From Streptosporangium amethystogenes (GTDB lineage Bacteria; Actinomycetota; Actinomycetes; Streptosporangiales; Streptosporangiaceae): a stretch of DNA of 64,000 nucleotides. The translations under genes and the position numbers were made by a program. This document shows positions 41,975-50,699 of the stretch, piece by piece. The DNA is taken from NCBI RefSeq assembly GCF_000721075.1, contig NZ_JOEQ01000020.1:76518-140517 (forward strand). Reading direction: 5' to 3'. Position 1 is the stretch's first letter. Every line of letters begins with the position of its first letter. The notes beneath the pieces were generated by a model. That model was not told the origin of the DNA. It saw nothing but the letters and a program-made list of their open reading frames with translations, and ran no database searches.

Positions 41975-42343
41975 GTGCTGATCACAGTCGACCCCTCATC
42001 GGCCCAATCGCTCGCCGACCAGGTGGCGGGCTCCGTACGCGCCGCGCCGGCCAACGGCATGGCCGCCCCCGGAGACCGGCTCCCCTCTGCGCGCGGCGTG
42101 GCCGCCACCCTCGGCATCAACCTGCACACCGTCCTGCGGGGTTACCAGCAGCTACGCGACGAGGGGCTGGTGGAGCTACGCCGCGGCCGAGCGACCGTCA
42201 TCACCGGCACGGCCGCCGACCAGTTCCGTCTCCAACTCGCCGCGGCGGCCGAGGAGTTCGCCAGGGCCGCTCTGCACACCGGAGCCTCCGAGGAGGAGGC
42301 ACCAGCCGCAGCGCGGGAGGCGCTGCTCTCCATGCGAGACTGA
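41975..42343 (+). CDS. GntR family regulator, YtrA-like (copy 2)
   Basis: 122 residues from the GTG at 41975, in the same TAGTG context as copy 1. The winged helix is intact ('LADQVAGSVRAAPANGMAAP', 'GVAATLGINLHTVLRGYQQL'), with an extra Ala in 'TAADQF' relative to copy 1. Its former partner gene is reduced to a stub, so it has lost its native promoter and target; it may act on the 20.9 kb operator. Confidence 0.8.
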   Translation: MLITVDPSSAQSLADQVAGSVRAAPANGMAAPGDRLPSARGVAATLGINLHTVLRGYQQLRDEGLVELRRGRATVITGTAADQFRLQLAAAAEEFARAALHTGASEEEAPAAAREALLSMRD

Positions 42344-42370
42344 CCGGAGGGCAGGATCCGATCCGCGGGA

Positions 42371-42475
42371 TCACAGACGATGGATCCGACGGCCGCAGAT
42401 CTCGAACAGCGTCTGACCGTCCTTGTCGGTCAACTCGTCCAGGATGATGCGTCGCGTCGCCGACAGCCTTGAACA
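42371..42475 (-). pseudogene. ArsR-family regulator fragment
   Basis: The minus strand reads 'LFKAVGDATRRIILDELTDK' and 'DGQTLFEIC', then 'GRRIHRL' and a stop. This is the first helix pair of an ArsR-type regulator of the '...DPTRRxILDELxDxDGQTLFEIC' type; the recognition helix and the rest are missing and there is no start codon. Confidence 0.6.
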
Positions 42476-42488
42476 GGCCACAGGCACG

Positions 42489-42518
42489 GTGATAGGCAAG
42501 TTGTCACTTGCCTATCAC
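42489..42518. terminator. Perfect 13-bp hairpin after BtrH-like gene
   Basis: GTGATAGGCAAGT (42489-42501), loop TGTC, ACTTGCCTATCAC (42506-42518). It lies 29 bases after the stop of the minus-strand gene at 42547. No T tract follows on either strand, so it could also be a protein site. Confidence 0.6.
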
Positions 42519-42546
42519 GGGGAGGAAGGCCGGCTTTTCCTTTGAG

Positions 42547-43530
42547 CTACAACTGACGCAGCGCCTGCATGGCGTCCTTCTCGATGCGCGAAAGATCGTG
42601 GAGGATGACGCCGGCCCGCTCAAGACACCCCGCGTCGCCGCTCTCTCCAGCCTTCGTGATCAAGGTGGACACATCCGTCCACAGGACGGCGGCCTCGACG
42701 TACAGCCTGTGACCGGCGCGGAGGTTGCCGTTGTCGATCAGCCGGGTGCACTCGTCGAGGAAGTCGCGATAGAGGGCGCGAAACAGGGCACCGCCGGTGC
42801 CGCCCTTTTCCATGAGGAGAGCGGCCTGCGGCAGGTCCTGCTGCGGCTCGCCGACGCGTAGCAGCCATCCGGGCACCTGTCTGCCGGCTTTCTCGATGCC
42901 GCGGTGGCCCAGGTTCGCGATGGGAGCGGCGAGGAAGGCGCCGGCGCAGTCTTTGATGGCGGGGATGATCTGGTCCTGCCAGGAAAGCGGGTGAGCCGGC
43001 AGGGTGATGGTGAAGGACCGGTTCCTGGCGGTCATCGGGCCGCGTTCGGCCCGCGCCATGGCGAGGCCGGACCGGCTGGTGCGCACCGCTCCTCCCTGCT
43101 GGTCGGTGTCCACAAGGTAGGCCTCGTGCTCGTCGTAGCCGTACATGGCGACGACATGACCGCCGAAGTGCACCTTGGAGCGGAAATAGTCCAGGTGGTA
43201 GCAGTCGAGCTGAAGGCCGACCGGCCGACCGGCGTCGATGGAGGCGGCCACGTTCTCCCACGCCCTGCGCGGTGAGGTGGTCTCCTTGGCCGTTAACGTC
43301 AGCCCCAGCCTGGCGGCCAGGTTCCTGGTGAGGTCGAAAGGCTTGACACGGCCTCCGAGAAAGGGGAACGCCATGCCCTTGCTGTCCCAATAGATGAAGG
43401 ACAGGCCCGAACCCAGCCCGAACAGCATGGGCTCGGACAGATCAAGTCCCTCATGCCGCAACAGCACCCCCAGCGCCGTCGTCTCGCAGTGATGCATGCC
43501 ACGGGCCTCGACGTCCTTCACGATGGTCAT
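42547..43530 (-). CDS. BtrH N-terminal domain protein (papain-like fold)
   Basis: 327 residues. 'GMHHCETTALGVLLRHEGLD' carries the nucleophilic Cys, 'HFGGHVVAMYGYDEHEAYLV' the His and 'DTDQQGG' the Asp, matching the BtrH-N family related to C39 peptidases, named after the acyltransferase that moves an acyl group from ACP in butirosin synthesis. The C-terminal 120 residues are helical. GGGGAGAG precedes the start. It stands alone, with no ACP or peptide precursor seen nearby, so it may be a solitary acyltransferase or cysteine peptidase. Confidence 0.75.
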   Translation of the reverse strand: MTIVKDVEARGMHHCETTALGVLLRHEGLDLSEPMLFGLGSGLSFIYWDSKGMAFPFLGGRVKPFDLTRNLAARLGLTLTAKETTSPRRAWENVAASIDAGRPVGLQLDCYHLDYFRSKVHFGGHVVAMYGYDEHEAYLVDTDQQGGAVRTSRSGLAMARAERGPMTARNRSFTITLPAHPLSWQDQIIPAIKDCAGAFLAAPIANLGHRGIEKAGRQVPGWLLRVGEPQQDLPQAALLMEKGGTGGALFRALYRDFLDECTRLIDNGNLRAGHRLYVEAAVLWTDVSTLITKAGESGDAGCLERAGVILHDLSRIEKDAMQALRQL

Positions 43531-43657
43531 GCGTCGCTCTCCCCATCCCTGACACCTTCATGATCAACCACTGGTAGTAGCATGAGGCCTCCCACAGTGG
43601 GAGAGTCCAGCCGAGACCGGACTTCTGGCATCGCATCCACGAACCCCACCGAGCGCC

Positions 43658-44953
43658 CTACTGGCAGGTTTTCGTCTCCGGCGAGCAGTGCTTGACCTCG
43701 GAGTAGCGGGCCGACGGCTTGTCCAGCAGGGGTTGGGATTTCTTGCGTAGGTGCAGATCGAAGAAGGCCGCGACGTACCTGCGGGTGATGTCCATGGCGC
43801 GGATACCGGCTATGTCTGCGCCGAGGTCGATGCCGAGTTGGTCGGCCAGCACGCCCAGGTCGGTGAAGGACGTGTGCTCCGCCCCGGTCACCAGGAGCCA
43901 GCGCTTCCAGCCGTTCAGCTGCTTCCAGTCGCGCTCCCAGCCGGCGGCCGCCCCTCCCTCCCCAGGGGTGTAGGTGGCCGGCTTGCCCAGGAACAGGAAC
44001 GGCCGCGCCAGCCCGCTGTCCGGGATCCGGAGCTCCGTAGTGCCGTCGATGTTGATGCCGGCGCGTATCCGGGAGTCCTTGAGCATGGCCGCGACAGTGC
44101 TCGCTCCTCCGGCGGAGTGGCCGGCCATCGCGATCCTGGACGTGTCGATCAGGCGGGCGCCCTTCCACTTCGAGTGCGGCCCGGTCAACTGGTCGAGCAC
44201 GAAGGAGACGTCGGCCGCCCGGCTCTTCGCCAGCTTCTCCCACCACGCCGGATTCTTCTTGATCTCGCAGGTGACACAGGTGGCCACCCGTCCGTCGGGG
44301 AAGGTGGTGGCGACGTTCTCGTAGGTGTGGTCGATCGCGGCCACCGCATAGCCTCGGCTGGCCAGATCCTCGGCCAGCGCCGTGAGTTCGGTCCGGGGCT
44401 TGGTGTGGCCGGGGGAGAGCACGACGAGGGGTAGACCGTGCTTGCGCCCTGCCGGGTTGGCGTCGGTGAAGGCACTGGTCCGCGTCTTGCTCAGCGTGTC
44501 CGCCGGCACGCTGGTGATCTCCCCGCTCTTCAGCAGGAGCTCGGATTCCTTGGGGGTCATGTACGGGGCCCGCTTACGGCCCGGCGACGTGGCCGGATAC
44601 CACAGGGAGACCATGAGTTCCCGGGCTTTCACCGAAGGGACCCAGGGGTCGGGGCGGGAGGTGTCTTTCAGGTACAGGGACGTGGTGCCGACCGGATGCG
44701 AGCCGGTCGGCTTGGGCAGGTAGGGCGTACTGCTCGAGGTCGGCGAAAGGCCGGACGAGGCGGGCGCGGACTGCGCGGACGCGGCCAACGTGGTCGATGT
44801 GGTAGGTGTGGTCGCCACGAAGGCGAGCAGCCCTGCGGCGACCACACCGCCGTGCCGGAAGATGCCCCGCTTGATGGCCCCGGCGGTGCGCGCCGGGGCA
44901 CCCACGCCGCCGTACCGCCTGCCCGTGGCCACCGGCTCTGTCATATGACCCAT
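43658..44953 (-). CDS. Secreted alpha/beta hydrolase, PAF-acetylhydrolase-like
   Basis: 431 residues. An N-terminal basic region and hydrophobic helix ('GGVVAAGLLAFVATTPTTST') export the protein, followed by a Ser/Thr/Pro-rich linker. The alpha/beta hydrolase shows oxyanion-side 'PLVVLSPGHTKPRTEL', nucleophile 'MAGHSAGGASTVAAML', acid 'AGINIDGTTEL' and catalytic His 'TGAEHTSFTD', in the order typical of PAF-acetylhydrolase/lipase-like secreted esterases. The likely substrate is a short-chain ester or oxidised phospholipid. It is divergent from the NarL two-component system. Confidence 0.85.
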   Translation of the reverse strand: MGHMTEPVATGRRYGGVGAPARTAGAIKRGIFRHGGVVAAGLLAFVATTPTTSTTLAASAQSAPASSGLSPTSSSTPYLPKPTGSHPVGTTSLYLKDTSRPDPWVPSVKARELMVSLWYPATSPGRKRAPYMTPKESELLLKSGEITSVPADTLSKTRTSAFTDANPAGRKHGLPLVVLSPGHTKPRTELTALAEDLASRGYAVAAIDHTYENVATTFPDGRVATCVTCEIKKNPAWWEKLAKSRAADVSFVLDQLTGPHSKWKGARLIDTSRIAMAGHSAGGASTVAAMLKDSRIRAGINIDGTTELRIPDSGLARPFLFLGKPATYTPGEGGAAAGWERDWKQLNGWKRWLLVTGAEHTSFTDLGVLADQLGIDLGADIAGIRAMDITRRYVAAFFDLHLRKKSQPLLDKPSARYSEVKHCSPETKTCQ

Positions 44954-45192
44954 GAACGTGTCCGCCCTTCCGATCGAAACGGCCGATTAGGCGGGAGGTC
45001 CCGCGGCGGCCCGATGGCAGGGAAGAGGCTAGAAGCGGCTGATGTCCACGCGCGTCGGCCGTCGTACCTATATCGGATACCTCCGGGGAACGACCCGCCC
45101 ACGGTGTCATCCCTGCGATGTACTCCCAGCGGACACCACCGTGGTCCCTGCGGCCGATGTGCGGCGGATCACGCGAACGCGACAATGCACCG

Positions 45193-46593
45193 GTGGCAGC
45201 AGACGAACGACGGGTTTGGCGGCGGTATGTGCAGGACATATTGCGGTCGGAACCACGAACCGCCCGTCCATCGCACAGGGCTCTCGCCGCCGACGTACTG
45301 CTCGCGATCTTCCTGACCGTCACCGCGCTGACGGCGGCGGGGGGACTCCCAGGCCAGGTTCATCGCGTCGACGTGCAGTCGCACCCTCTGATCGAGTTGC
45401 TGCAACTGCGGCCTTCTTCGGCGGCTCCACCCCTTCCAGAGGCTCCACCCCCTCCAGAGGCTCCATCCCCTCCGGTGTTGCCGGACGCGAGCATCGGCGT
45501 CCAGCCGCTCACCCCTGTGCGGATCAACCCGCCGCACGACGCCGTCTCCGATGGGTACGAGCCGCCCGTGCTCCTGGTGGTACTGACCGCCTTGCCGCTG
45601 GCGGCCCGGCGCAGGTATCCGCTCACCACCTTCTGGGTGGTGGTGTCCGCGACGCTGGCCATGAACGGCGGCGAGACGTGGATCAACGTGCTGACCTGCG
45701 CGATCGCCGGCTACAGTGCCATCGCCCACAGTCGCAACCGGGTGCCCGCAGTAGCCGGCCTCCTGCTCGCGGCCGTGCTCGCCGGTGCCGTGGACCGAGA
45801 CCTCGCCTCCGGTCTCCCCAGTCTCCCCAGTTGGCTGGGACCTTACGTCATCCTGCTGAGCGCCGGGGTCTGCGCAGGCATCATCCGGTTCTTGCGACGG
45901 AGCAGGGATCGGCTCACCGAACTTCAGCAGGCCCAGGAGGACGCCATGCGGAAGGCGGTCGAGGCCGAGCGTTCCCGGATCGCCGCCGAACTCCACGATG
46001 TGGTGACCCACAATGTGAGTGTGATGGTGATCCAGGCGGGCGCGGCGCGCAAGGTGATGGACGCCGAGCCGGAACTGTCCAAGCAGGCACTGCTCGCGAT
46101 CGAAAGCAGCGGTCGAGCCGCCATGGCCGAACTGCGCAACGTCATGGGACTGCTTGCCGGACCGGAAGGCGAGCGCGTGGACAGCCGGGACGACGGGTTC
46201 GAACCGCAACCCGGACTCGACCAACTCGACGGCCTCATCGAGCGGGTACGCGCCGCGGGGGTGTCGGTGGACGTCGCACTCTCGCCGCTGAGCCCCCTGC
46301 CCGACGGGATCGGCCTCACTGTCTACCGCGTCGTGCAGGAGGCTCTGACCAACACGATGAAGCACGCGGTCGGCGCGGCGGCGTCCGTCGCGATCGGCCA
46401 ACGCGGCGACCAGCTGGAGATCGAGGTCACCGACACCGGCGGCGCGCCGGGCCCCCAGTCGCGGGCCGGCAACGGCCGTGGGCTGATCGGGCTCCGTGAA
46501 CGGCTGGCCGTCTACGGCGGAAGCCTGGTCGCCGGGCCCAGGGCCGGGGGCGGGTATCGGATCACGGCCCGCATTCCGTGGACCACCGCATGA
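45193..46593 (+). CDS. NarL-type sensor histidine kinase
   Basis: 466 residues from the GTG at 45193; an ATG at 45118 is also in frame and neither has a good ribosome binding site. Hydrophobic helices at about 30-50, 125-170 and 190-235 anchor it. A proline-rich extracytoplasmic stretch is encoded by a three-fold 18-bp repeat. The HisKA_3 motif is 'IAAELHDVVTHNVSVMVIQA', and the ATPase has 'RVVQEALTNTMKHA' and 'GLIGLRERLAVYGG'. Its partner follows with a four-base overlap. Divergent from the PAF-AH-like gene, which may be a target. Confidence 0.92.
   Translation: MAADERRVWRRYVQDILRSEPRTARPSHRALAADVLLAIFLTVTALTAAGGLPGQVHRVDVQSHPLIELLQLRPSSAAPPLPEAPPPPEAPSPPVLPDASIGVQPLTPVRINPPHDAVSDGYEPPVLLVVLTALPLAARRRYPLTTFWVVVSATLAMNGGETWINVLTCAIAGYSAIAHSRNRVPAVAGLLLAAVLAGAVDRDLASGLPSLPSWLGPYVILLSAGVCAGIIRFLRRSRDRLTELQQAQEDAMRKAVEAERSRIAAELHDVVTHNVSVMVIQAGAARKVMDAEPELSKQALLAIESSGRAAMAELRNVMGLLAGPEGERVDSRDDGFEPQPGLDQLDGLIERVRAAGVSVDVALSPLSPLPDGIGLTVYRVVQEALTNTMKHAVGAAASVAIGQRGDQLEIEVTDTGGAPGPQSRAGNGRGLIGLRERLAVYGGSLVAGPRAGGGYRITARIPWTTA
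45423..45476 (+). repeat. 18-bp tandem repeat, three units, in the kinase gene
   Basis: GGCTCCACCCCTTCCAGA, GGCTCCACCCCCTCCAGA and GGCTCCATCCCCTCCGGT follow each other at 45423, 45441 and 45459. In frame they encode three 'APPPPE'-like proline units in the extracytoplasmic loop, a variable-length tether. Confidence 0.85.
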
Positions 46594-47270
46594 GCGGGCC
46601 ACTACGCGCGGTCATCGCCGACGACCAGGCGCTGGTCCGCACCGGGTTTCGGATGATCCTCTCCGCCGACGGCATCGAGGTCGCGGCGGAGGCGGCCGAC
46701 GGGACCGAAGCGGTCGCCGCCGTACGGAGCACCAGGCCGGACGTCGTCCTCATGGACATCCGGATGCCGCGGATGGGCGGCATCGAAGCCACCCGCCAGA
46801 TCATGAGCAGTGGAGCGAACGAGACCCGCGTCGTCATCCTGACCACTTACGATCTCGACCACTACGTCTACGCCGCCCTCACCGCCGGCGCCAGTGGCTT
46901 CCTGCTCAAAGACGTCAGCCCCGAGCACCTGGTGGCCGCGGTACGTCTGGTGCGCTCCGGCGACGCCCTGCTCGCACCGACCATCACGCGCCGCCTCATC
47001 GAGCGTTTCGCACCCCGAGACGAGGCGAAGGCCGATCTCCACCGCGATCTGTCCGAACTGACGCCACGAGAACTGGAAGTGCTACGCCTGCTCGCCACCG
47101 GCCTGAGCAACGCCGAACTCGCCGACCGGCTGACTCTCAGCACGACGACGGTGAAAACCCACGTCGCCCGCATTCTGTCCAAACTCGGCCTCCGCGACCG
47201 TGTCCAGGCCGTCGTGCTGGCCTACGAAACCGGACTGATCTCCCCAGGCGGCCCATCGGGCACCGGCTGA
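46590..47270 (+). CDS. NarL family response regulator
   Basis: 226 residues from the ATG at 46590, overlapping the kinase stop. Receiver domain with 'PDVVLMDIRMPRMGG' (phospho-acceptor Asp), 'VVILTTYD' and 'GFLLKDVSP', and a LuxR helix-turn-helix ('ELTPRELEVLRLLATGLSNA' then 'ELADRLTLSTTTVKTHVARI'). It pairs with the upstream kinase. Confidence 0.93.
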   Translation: MSGPLRAVIADDQALVRTGFRMILSADGIEVAAEAADGTEAVAAVRSTRPDVVLMDIRMPRMGGIEATRQIMSSGANETRVVILTTYDLDHYVYAALTAGASGFLLKDVSPEHLVAAVRLVRSGDALLAPTITRRLIERFAPRDEAKADLHRDLSELTPRELEVLRLLATGLSNAELADRLTLSTTTVKTHVARILSKLGLRDRVQAVVLAYETGLISPGGPSGTG

Positions 47271-47516
47271 CCGGCCATCGTGTCTGAAGAGCCTGAACAT
47301 CGGCGAGCCGATCGCGTGATGCGGTAGTGATCATCAAAACGCGGGGCCGAGGTCGGCGTCCCCAGCGTTGTCGCCGGATGGCCGTCCAGTAATCGGTCGT
47401 CAAAGCAGCGACACGGTGACGAACCACCCTGACCGCGGCTTCCCCTCGTGGCGTTGCTTTCGGGCGTCATCATCGCCAGGAAGGGGGACCGTTGCTATCA
47501 CTGAAAATCAAAAGCC

Positions 47517-47535
47517 CCGAACGATAATCGTTCGG
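47517..47535 (+). terminator. Hairpin ahead of tRNA-Phe fragment 1
   Basis: CCGAACGA-TAA-TCGTTCGG, a perfect 8-bp stem in the context AAAAGCCC...GAGCGTTTGT. The same context (AAAGCCCCG...CGGGGCGTTTGTGCTGCTCAG) occurs before fragment 3 at 57804, where it is an integrase-type terminator; here no integrase remains. Confidence 0.65.
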
Positions 47536-47558
47536 AGCGTTTGTGCTGCTCAGCTGTT

Positions 47559-47601
47559 GTGGTCAGGGCGGGGGGCGAACCGCCGACCTTCCGCTTTTCA
47601 G
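47559..47601 (-). repeat. tRNA-Phe 3' fragment 1 (attachment-site scar)
   Basis: On the minus strand this reads CTGAAAAGCGGAAGGTCG, i.e. the GAA anticodon loop and right anticodon stem, then a T-arm and an acceptor end CCTGACCAC, as in an actinomycete tRNA-Phe. The T-arm region is slightly damaged (GGGCGAACCG instead of GGTCGAACCG, one base missing in the G run). The 5' half is absent. Downstream lies a conserved tail (CCCTGCTC, then TGACGTTGTCGTCACC near 47682) shared with the other copies. Confidence 0.75.
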
Positions 47602-48310
47602 AGAGGGAGCGATCGCCCTGCTCCGCTCGGCCGACACAAGGTCAGAGGGTGTTGTAGGGCCGTCGCCATACGTTCGTGATGGCTGACGTTGTCGTCACCG
47701 CTGTCGTCGGCTGTCACGTCTTGAAGCGACAACCGACGGTGAAGGCGGCGCCGGACGGCATGGGCATCGGCCGGCACCGATGTCGCCTCCACACCCGTCA
47801 CACCCGATCAGGGCAGCCGGCCTGGCTTGTCGACGATGCCTGCGGCCGGCTCCGCACAGCCGAAGGCCGGCAACTCGGCCGGCTTGCCCAGGAACAGGAT
47901 CCCGTGGAGATGATCCCGGGACCACAGCTGTGACAGTCCGTCCAGGGCCTCGCGGCGGCACCCGACGAGGTGATCCATCCGTCGCGACAGCCGAGCACTG
48001 GAGGCTCCATAACCACTCACCTCACGAGGAGCGTCTGAGCCTGAGGCGCCCGCTCCAGGAGAGCACGGTCGACAAAAAGCCACACGGTTCACGTATTGCA
48101 AACAAAGGTATATTTCCTCTTATTTACGCCCGCAAACTAAGCAATCTACCTTATTGTGCGAGCAAGTTGGCGAAAGCGAGATGGATTACATTGCATTCAT
48201 ACGTTAAATTGCGGATACATCCGACTCTGAGCCCATTTCCTGAGATCACGTCGGCAGGGAGGGTCACGACCGGGGAAAACCATTTCGGATTCACTCGAAG
48301 GGCGCGCGCT
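47602..48310. other. Mostly non-coding stretch after tRNA fragment 1
   Basis: 47602-47720 continues the tail shared by the tRNA-Phe fragments. 47800-48060 contains a minus-strand run ('LDGLSQLWSRDHLHGILFLG') that could be a relic of an unknown gene. 48090-48300 is AT-rich and probably holds the promoter of the FmdB/formamidase operon. No intact gene is supported. Confidence 0.45.
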
Positions 48311-48592
48311 ATGGCGGTATATGTCTATCGATGCCCGTGCTGCTCTGAGATTGAGATCACCTTTCCGATCGGCACCGCACCCGCTGCGGTGCCGTGTCCA
48401 GACTGCGGCGCGGCCTCGGTCCGGGCTTTCTCAGCGCCGATGCTCGCGCGTACTCCGGCCGCCATATCCACCCGGTTGCAGCGCGCGGAGCGCAGCGCCT
48501 TCGAGCCCGAAGTCGTCACGTCCCTGCCGCAGCGCCGTACCGGAGGCGCGGCGGTCGCCCATCCCGCTACCAGCCGCCTGCCGCGGCCGTGA
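48311..48592 (+). CDS. fmdB: FmdB-type zinc-ribbon protein
   Basis: 93 residues. 'MAVYVYRCPCCSEIEITFPI' and 'VPCPDCGAASVRAFSAPM' form a four-Cys zinc ribbon (CPCC...CPDC), the pattern of the FmdB regulatory protein that accompanies formamidase. GAAGGG lies upstream. It starts the operon and lies 30 bases before the formamidase gene, confirming the assignment. Confidence 0.9.
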   Translation: MAVYVYRCPCCSEIEITFPIGTAPAAVPCPDCGAASVRAFSAPMLARTPAAISTRLQRAERSAFEPEVVTSLPQRRTGGAAVAHPATSRLPRP

Positions 48593-48622
48593 CCGTCTCG
48601 CAGCGCCGAAAGGAATCCAGCC

Positions 48623-49879
48623 GTGCCAGAGTTGATTTTCCCGCTCGACTCGAAGAGGAAGTTCACCGACCAGGTCAAGATCGGTCACAACCGTTGGCAC
48701 CCCGCGATCCCGCCGGTGGCATGGGTCAAACCCGGCGACAGCTTCCGGGTCCACTGCCGGGAGTGGTTCGACGGTGCGATCCACAACGACGACTCCGCCG
48801 AGGACATCCGTGACGCCCCGTTGACGACGGTGCACGCGCTCAGCGGCCCGTTCGCGGTCGAAGGGGCCGAGCCGGGCGACCTACTGGTCGTGGACATCCT
48901 CGACCTGGGGCCCATCCCCCAGGAGGACAGCGGCCCGCTGGCCGGCCAGGGCTGGGGTTACACCGGGATCTTCCCCACCAAGAACGGCGGCGGGTTCCTC
49001 ACCGAGCAGTTCCCCGACGCCTACAAGGCGATCTGGGACTTCTCCGGCCAGACTGCCACATCACGTCATATCCCAGCGGTGTCGTTCACCGGCATCACCC
49101 ACCCTGGGCTCATGGGCACCGCGCCGTCGGCGGCGCTGCTGTCGAAATGGAACGCGCGGGAATCGGCGCTGATAGCCACGGCCCCGCAGAGAGTGCCACC
49201 GCTGGCCCTGCCTCCTGAGCCCCGGGACGCCGTCCTCGGCTCTGTCTCCCCATCCGAGTTCGACCGGATCGCGGCCGAGGCGGCCCGCACCGCGCCACCG
49301 CGAGAGAACGGCGGCAACCAGGACATCAAGAACCTCACCCGGGGCTCCCGCGTGTTCTACCCGGTGTACGTACCCGGCGCGAACCTGTCCGTCGGCGACC
49401 TGCACTTCTCTCAGGGCGACGGCGAGATCACCTTCTGCGGTGCCATCGAGATGGGCGGCTTCATCGACCTGCGGGTCGAGGTCATCAAGGATGGCATGCA
49501 AACGTACCGCGTCGGCGAGAACGCCATCTTCATGCCGGGCCGCACCGGCCCTCAGTACAGCGAGTGGCTCGCCTTCTCCGGAGTGTCCGTCACCCTGGAC
49601 GGCGAGCAGCGCTATCTTGACTCGCAGCTGGCCTACCAGCGTGCCTGCCTGCACGCGATCGACTACCTGACGGCGTTCGGCTACAGCCCCGAGCAGGCAT
49701 ATCTGCTGCTCGGCGCCGCGCCGATCGAGGGCCGGCTGTCGGGGGTGGTGGACATCCCCAACTCCTGCGCCACCGTCTACCTGCCAACCGCGATCTTCGA
49801 CTTCGACGTCCGTCCCGGCGCGTCCGGTCCGCTCCGCGTGCCACAGGGCACCAGCGCACCGCACGCCGGCTTCGACTGA
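48623..49879 (+). CDS. fmdA: Formamidase (FmdA/AmdA family)
   Basis: 418 residues, the full family length, starting with the GTG at 48623 (AAAGGAA upstream). 'MPELIFPLDSKRKFTDQVKI' and 'WFDGAIHNDDSAEDIRD', then 'VHALSGPFAVEGAEPGDLLV', 'GGNQDIKNLTRGSRVFYPVY' and 'FSQGDGEITFCGAIEMGGFI' are standard elements of acetamidase/formamidase. It hydrolyses formamide to formate and ammonia and supports nitrogen scavenging. The adjacent FmdB gives additional support. No amide transporter is present here. Confidence 0.95.
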   Translation: MPELIFPLDSKRKFTDQVKIGHNRWHPAIPPVAWVKPGDSFRVHCREWFDGAIHNDDSAEDIRDAPLTTVHALSGPFAVEGAEPGDLLVVDILDLGPIPQEDSGPLAGQGWGYTGIFPTKNGGGFLTEQFPDAYKAIWDFSGQTATSRHIPAVSFTGITHPGLMGTAPSAALLSKWNARESALIATAPQRVPPLALPPEPRDAVLGSVSPSEFDRIAAEAARTAPPRENGGNQDIKNLTRGSRVFYPVYVPGANLSVGDLHFSQGDGEITFCGAIEMGGFIDLRVEVIKDGMQTYRVGENAIFMPGRTGPQYSEWLAFSGVSVTLDGEQRYLDSQLAYQRACLHAIDYLTAFGYSPEQAYLLLGAAPIEGRLSGVVDIPNSCATVYLPTAIFDFDVRPGASGPLRVPQGTSAPHAGFD

Positions 49880-49949
49880 GAACCGCTGCCCGCCCTGTTG
49901 GCCCTCAGGATGTAGGAGCAGGCATTTGTGCATCCACTGGAGGGAAGGC

Positions 49950-50375
49950 GACCCAGGATCTCGACGGTCACGAGTTCGTCGTCTTCCAGCGCCTCGACGA
50001 AGACGCCTTCGGCATCAAGGCGGGAGCCAACCGCACCTTCGACAAACTCCTGGCCGCACACGTCAAAGCCGACCCGCTCATCCTCGACGACTTCGCGATG
50101 CGCGAGTTCCCCCCTGGCCAGGCCGACGACCTCTACGAACTGATCTCCCAGCGCATCGCCGAAGGCCGCTCCATCGCGATCATCGCGAACCCCATGACTG
50201 GTATCCGCTGTTCCCCAACCCCGTCGTCGCCGAATCGCTGCTCGACCGGCTCATCAACACCAGCCACCAGGTCTTCATGAACGGCCCCTCCTACCGGCCG
50301 AACAAACGACCCAAAGTGCCGGCCCGGTCGACGCCTCGCGGCACGACAGCCGCCCCTGGAGAGACGACGGCATGA
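49950..50375 (+). pseudogene. istB: IS21-type IstB helper ATPase relic
   Basis: Reading across frames gives 'LLAAHVKADPLILDDFAMREF', 'PPGQADDLYELISQRIAEGR' and, one base later in another frame, 'DWYPLFPNPVVAESLLDRLI' and 'NTSHQVFMNGPSYRPNKRPK'. This is the second half of IstB (Walker B DD and the C-terminal arginine region). The Walker A part and the IstA transposase are gone and a one-base deletion lies near 50195. It is a remnant of an IS21-family element. Confidence 0.75.
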
Positions 50376-50653
50376 CCAATCCGACACCTGGCTCCAGCAT
50401 CCCCAGGCGAGCCGAACGCGAAGAACCCAACGCCGCCCTGCACGCCGCCGACGCCGAGACCGGCTTCTGGGACGACAACGGCCGCCCACACCCTGGCCCG
50501 ACGACATCGAGGACTGGACACCCGAAATCCGCGAATCCGGCGGCCCCGCACCCGGACAGCCACCCTTCCAACAAATCCATTCATGTCCCACCAAGCCCCC
50601 GAAGCCAGTCCCGTTACATGAGCCATGAACCCAGGCCAGGGGAATCAGGGTGA
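50372..50653 (+). pseudogene. Small companion gene of the IS21-type relic, frameshifted
   Basis: The ATG overlaps the IstB stop (ATGA). 'MTNPTPGSSIPRRAEREEPN' and 'ALHAADAETGFWDDNGRPHP' are followed, after a one-base slip, by 'WPDDIEDWTPEIRE' in another frame. It is the kind of short acidic protein seen behind istB in some actinomycete elements; its role is unknown. Confidence 0.5.
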
Positions 50654-50699
50654 GCGTCAACACTCGGCGGCGCCGGCCGGAGTGCGCGGGCGCAGCGGG

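Noticed and set aside
45423..45476. Possible CRISPR or regulatory repeat
   Set aside because: Three 18-bp units without spacers, in frame inside a kinase gene; a coding repeat. No CRISPR array or cas gene was found anywhere in the window.
47808..48101. Minus-strand frame with 'LWSRDHLHGILFLGKPAEL'
   Set aside because: It has some protein-like character but no start signal or family; mentioned only as a possible relic in the intergenic entry.
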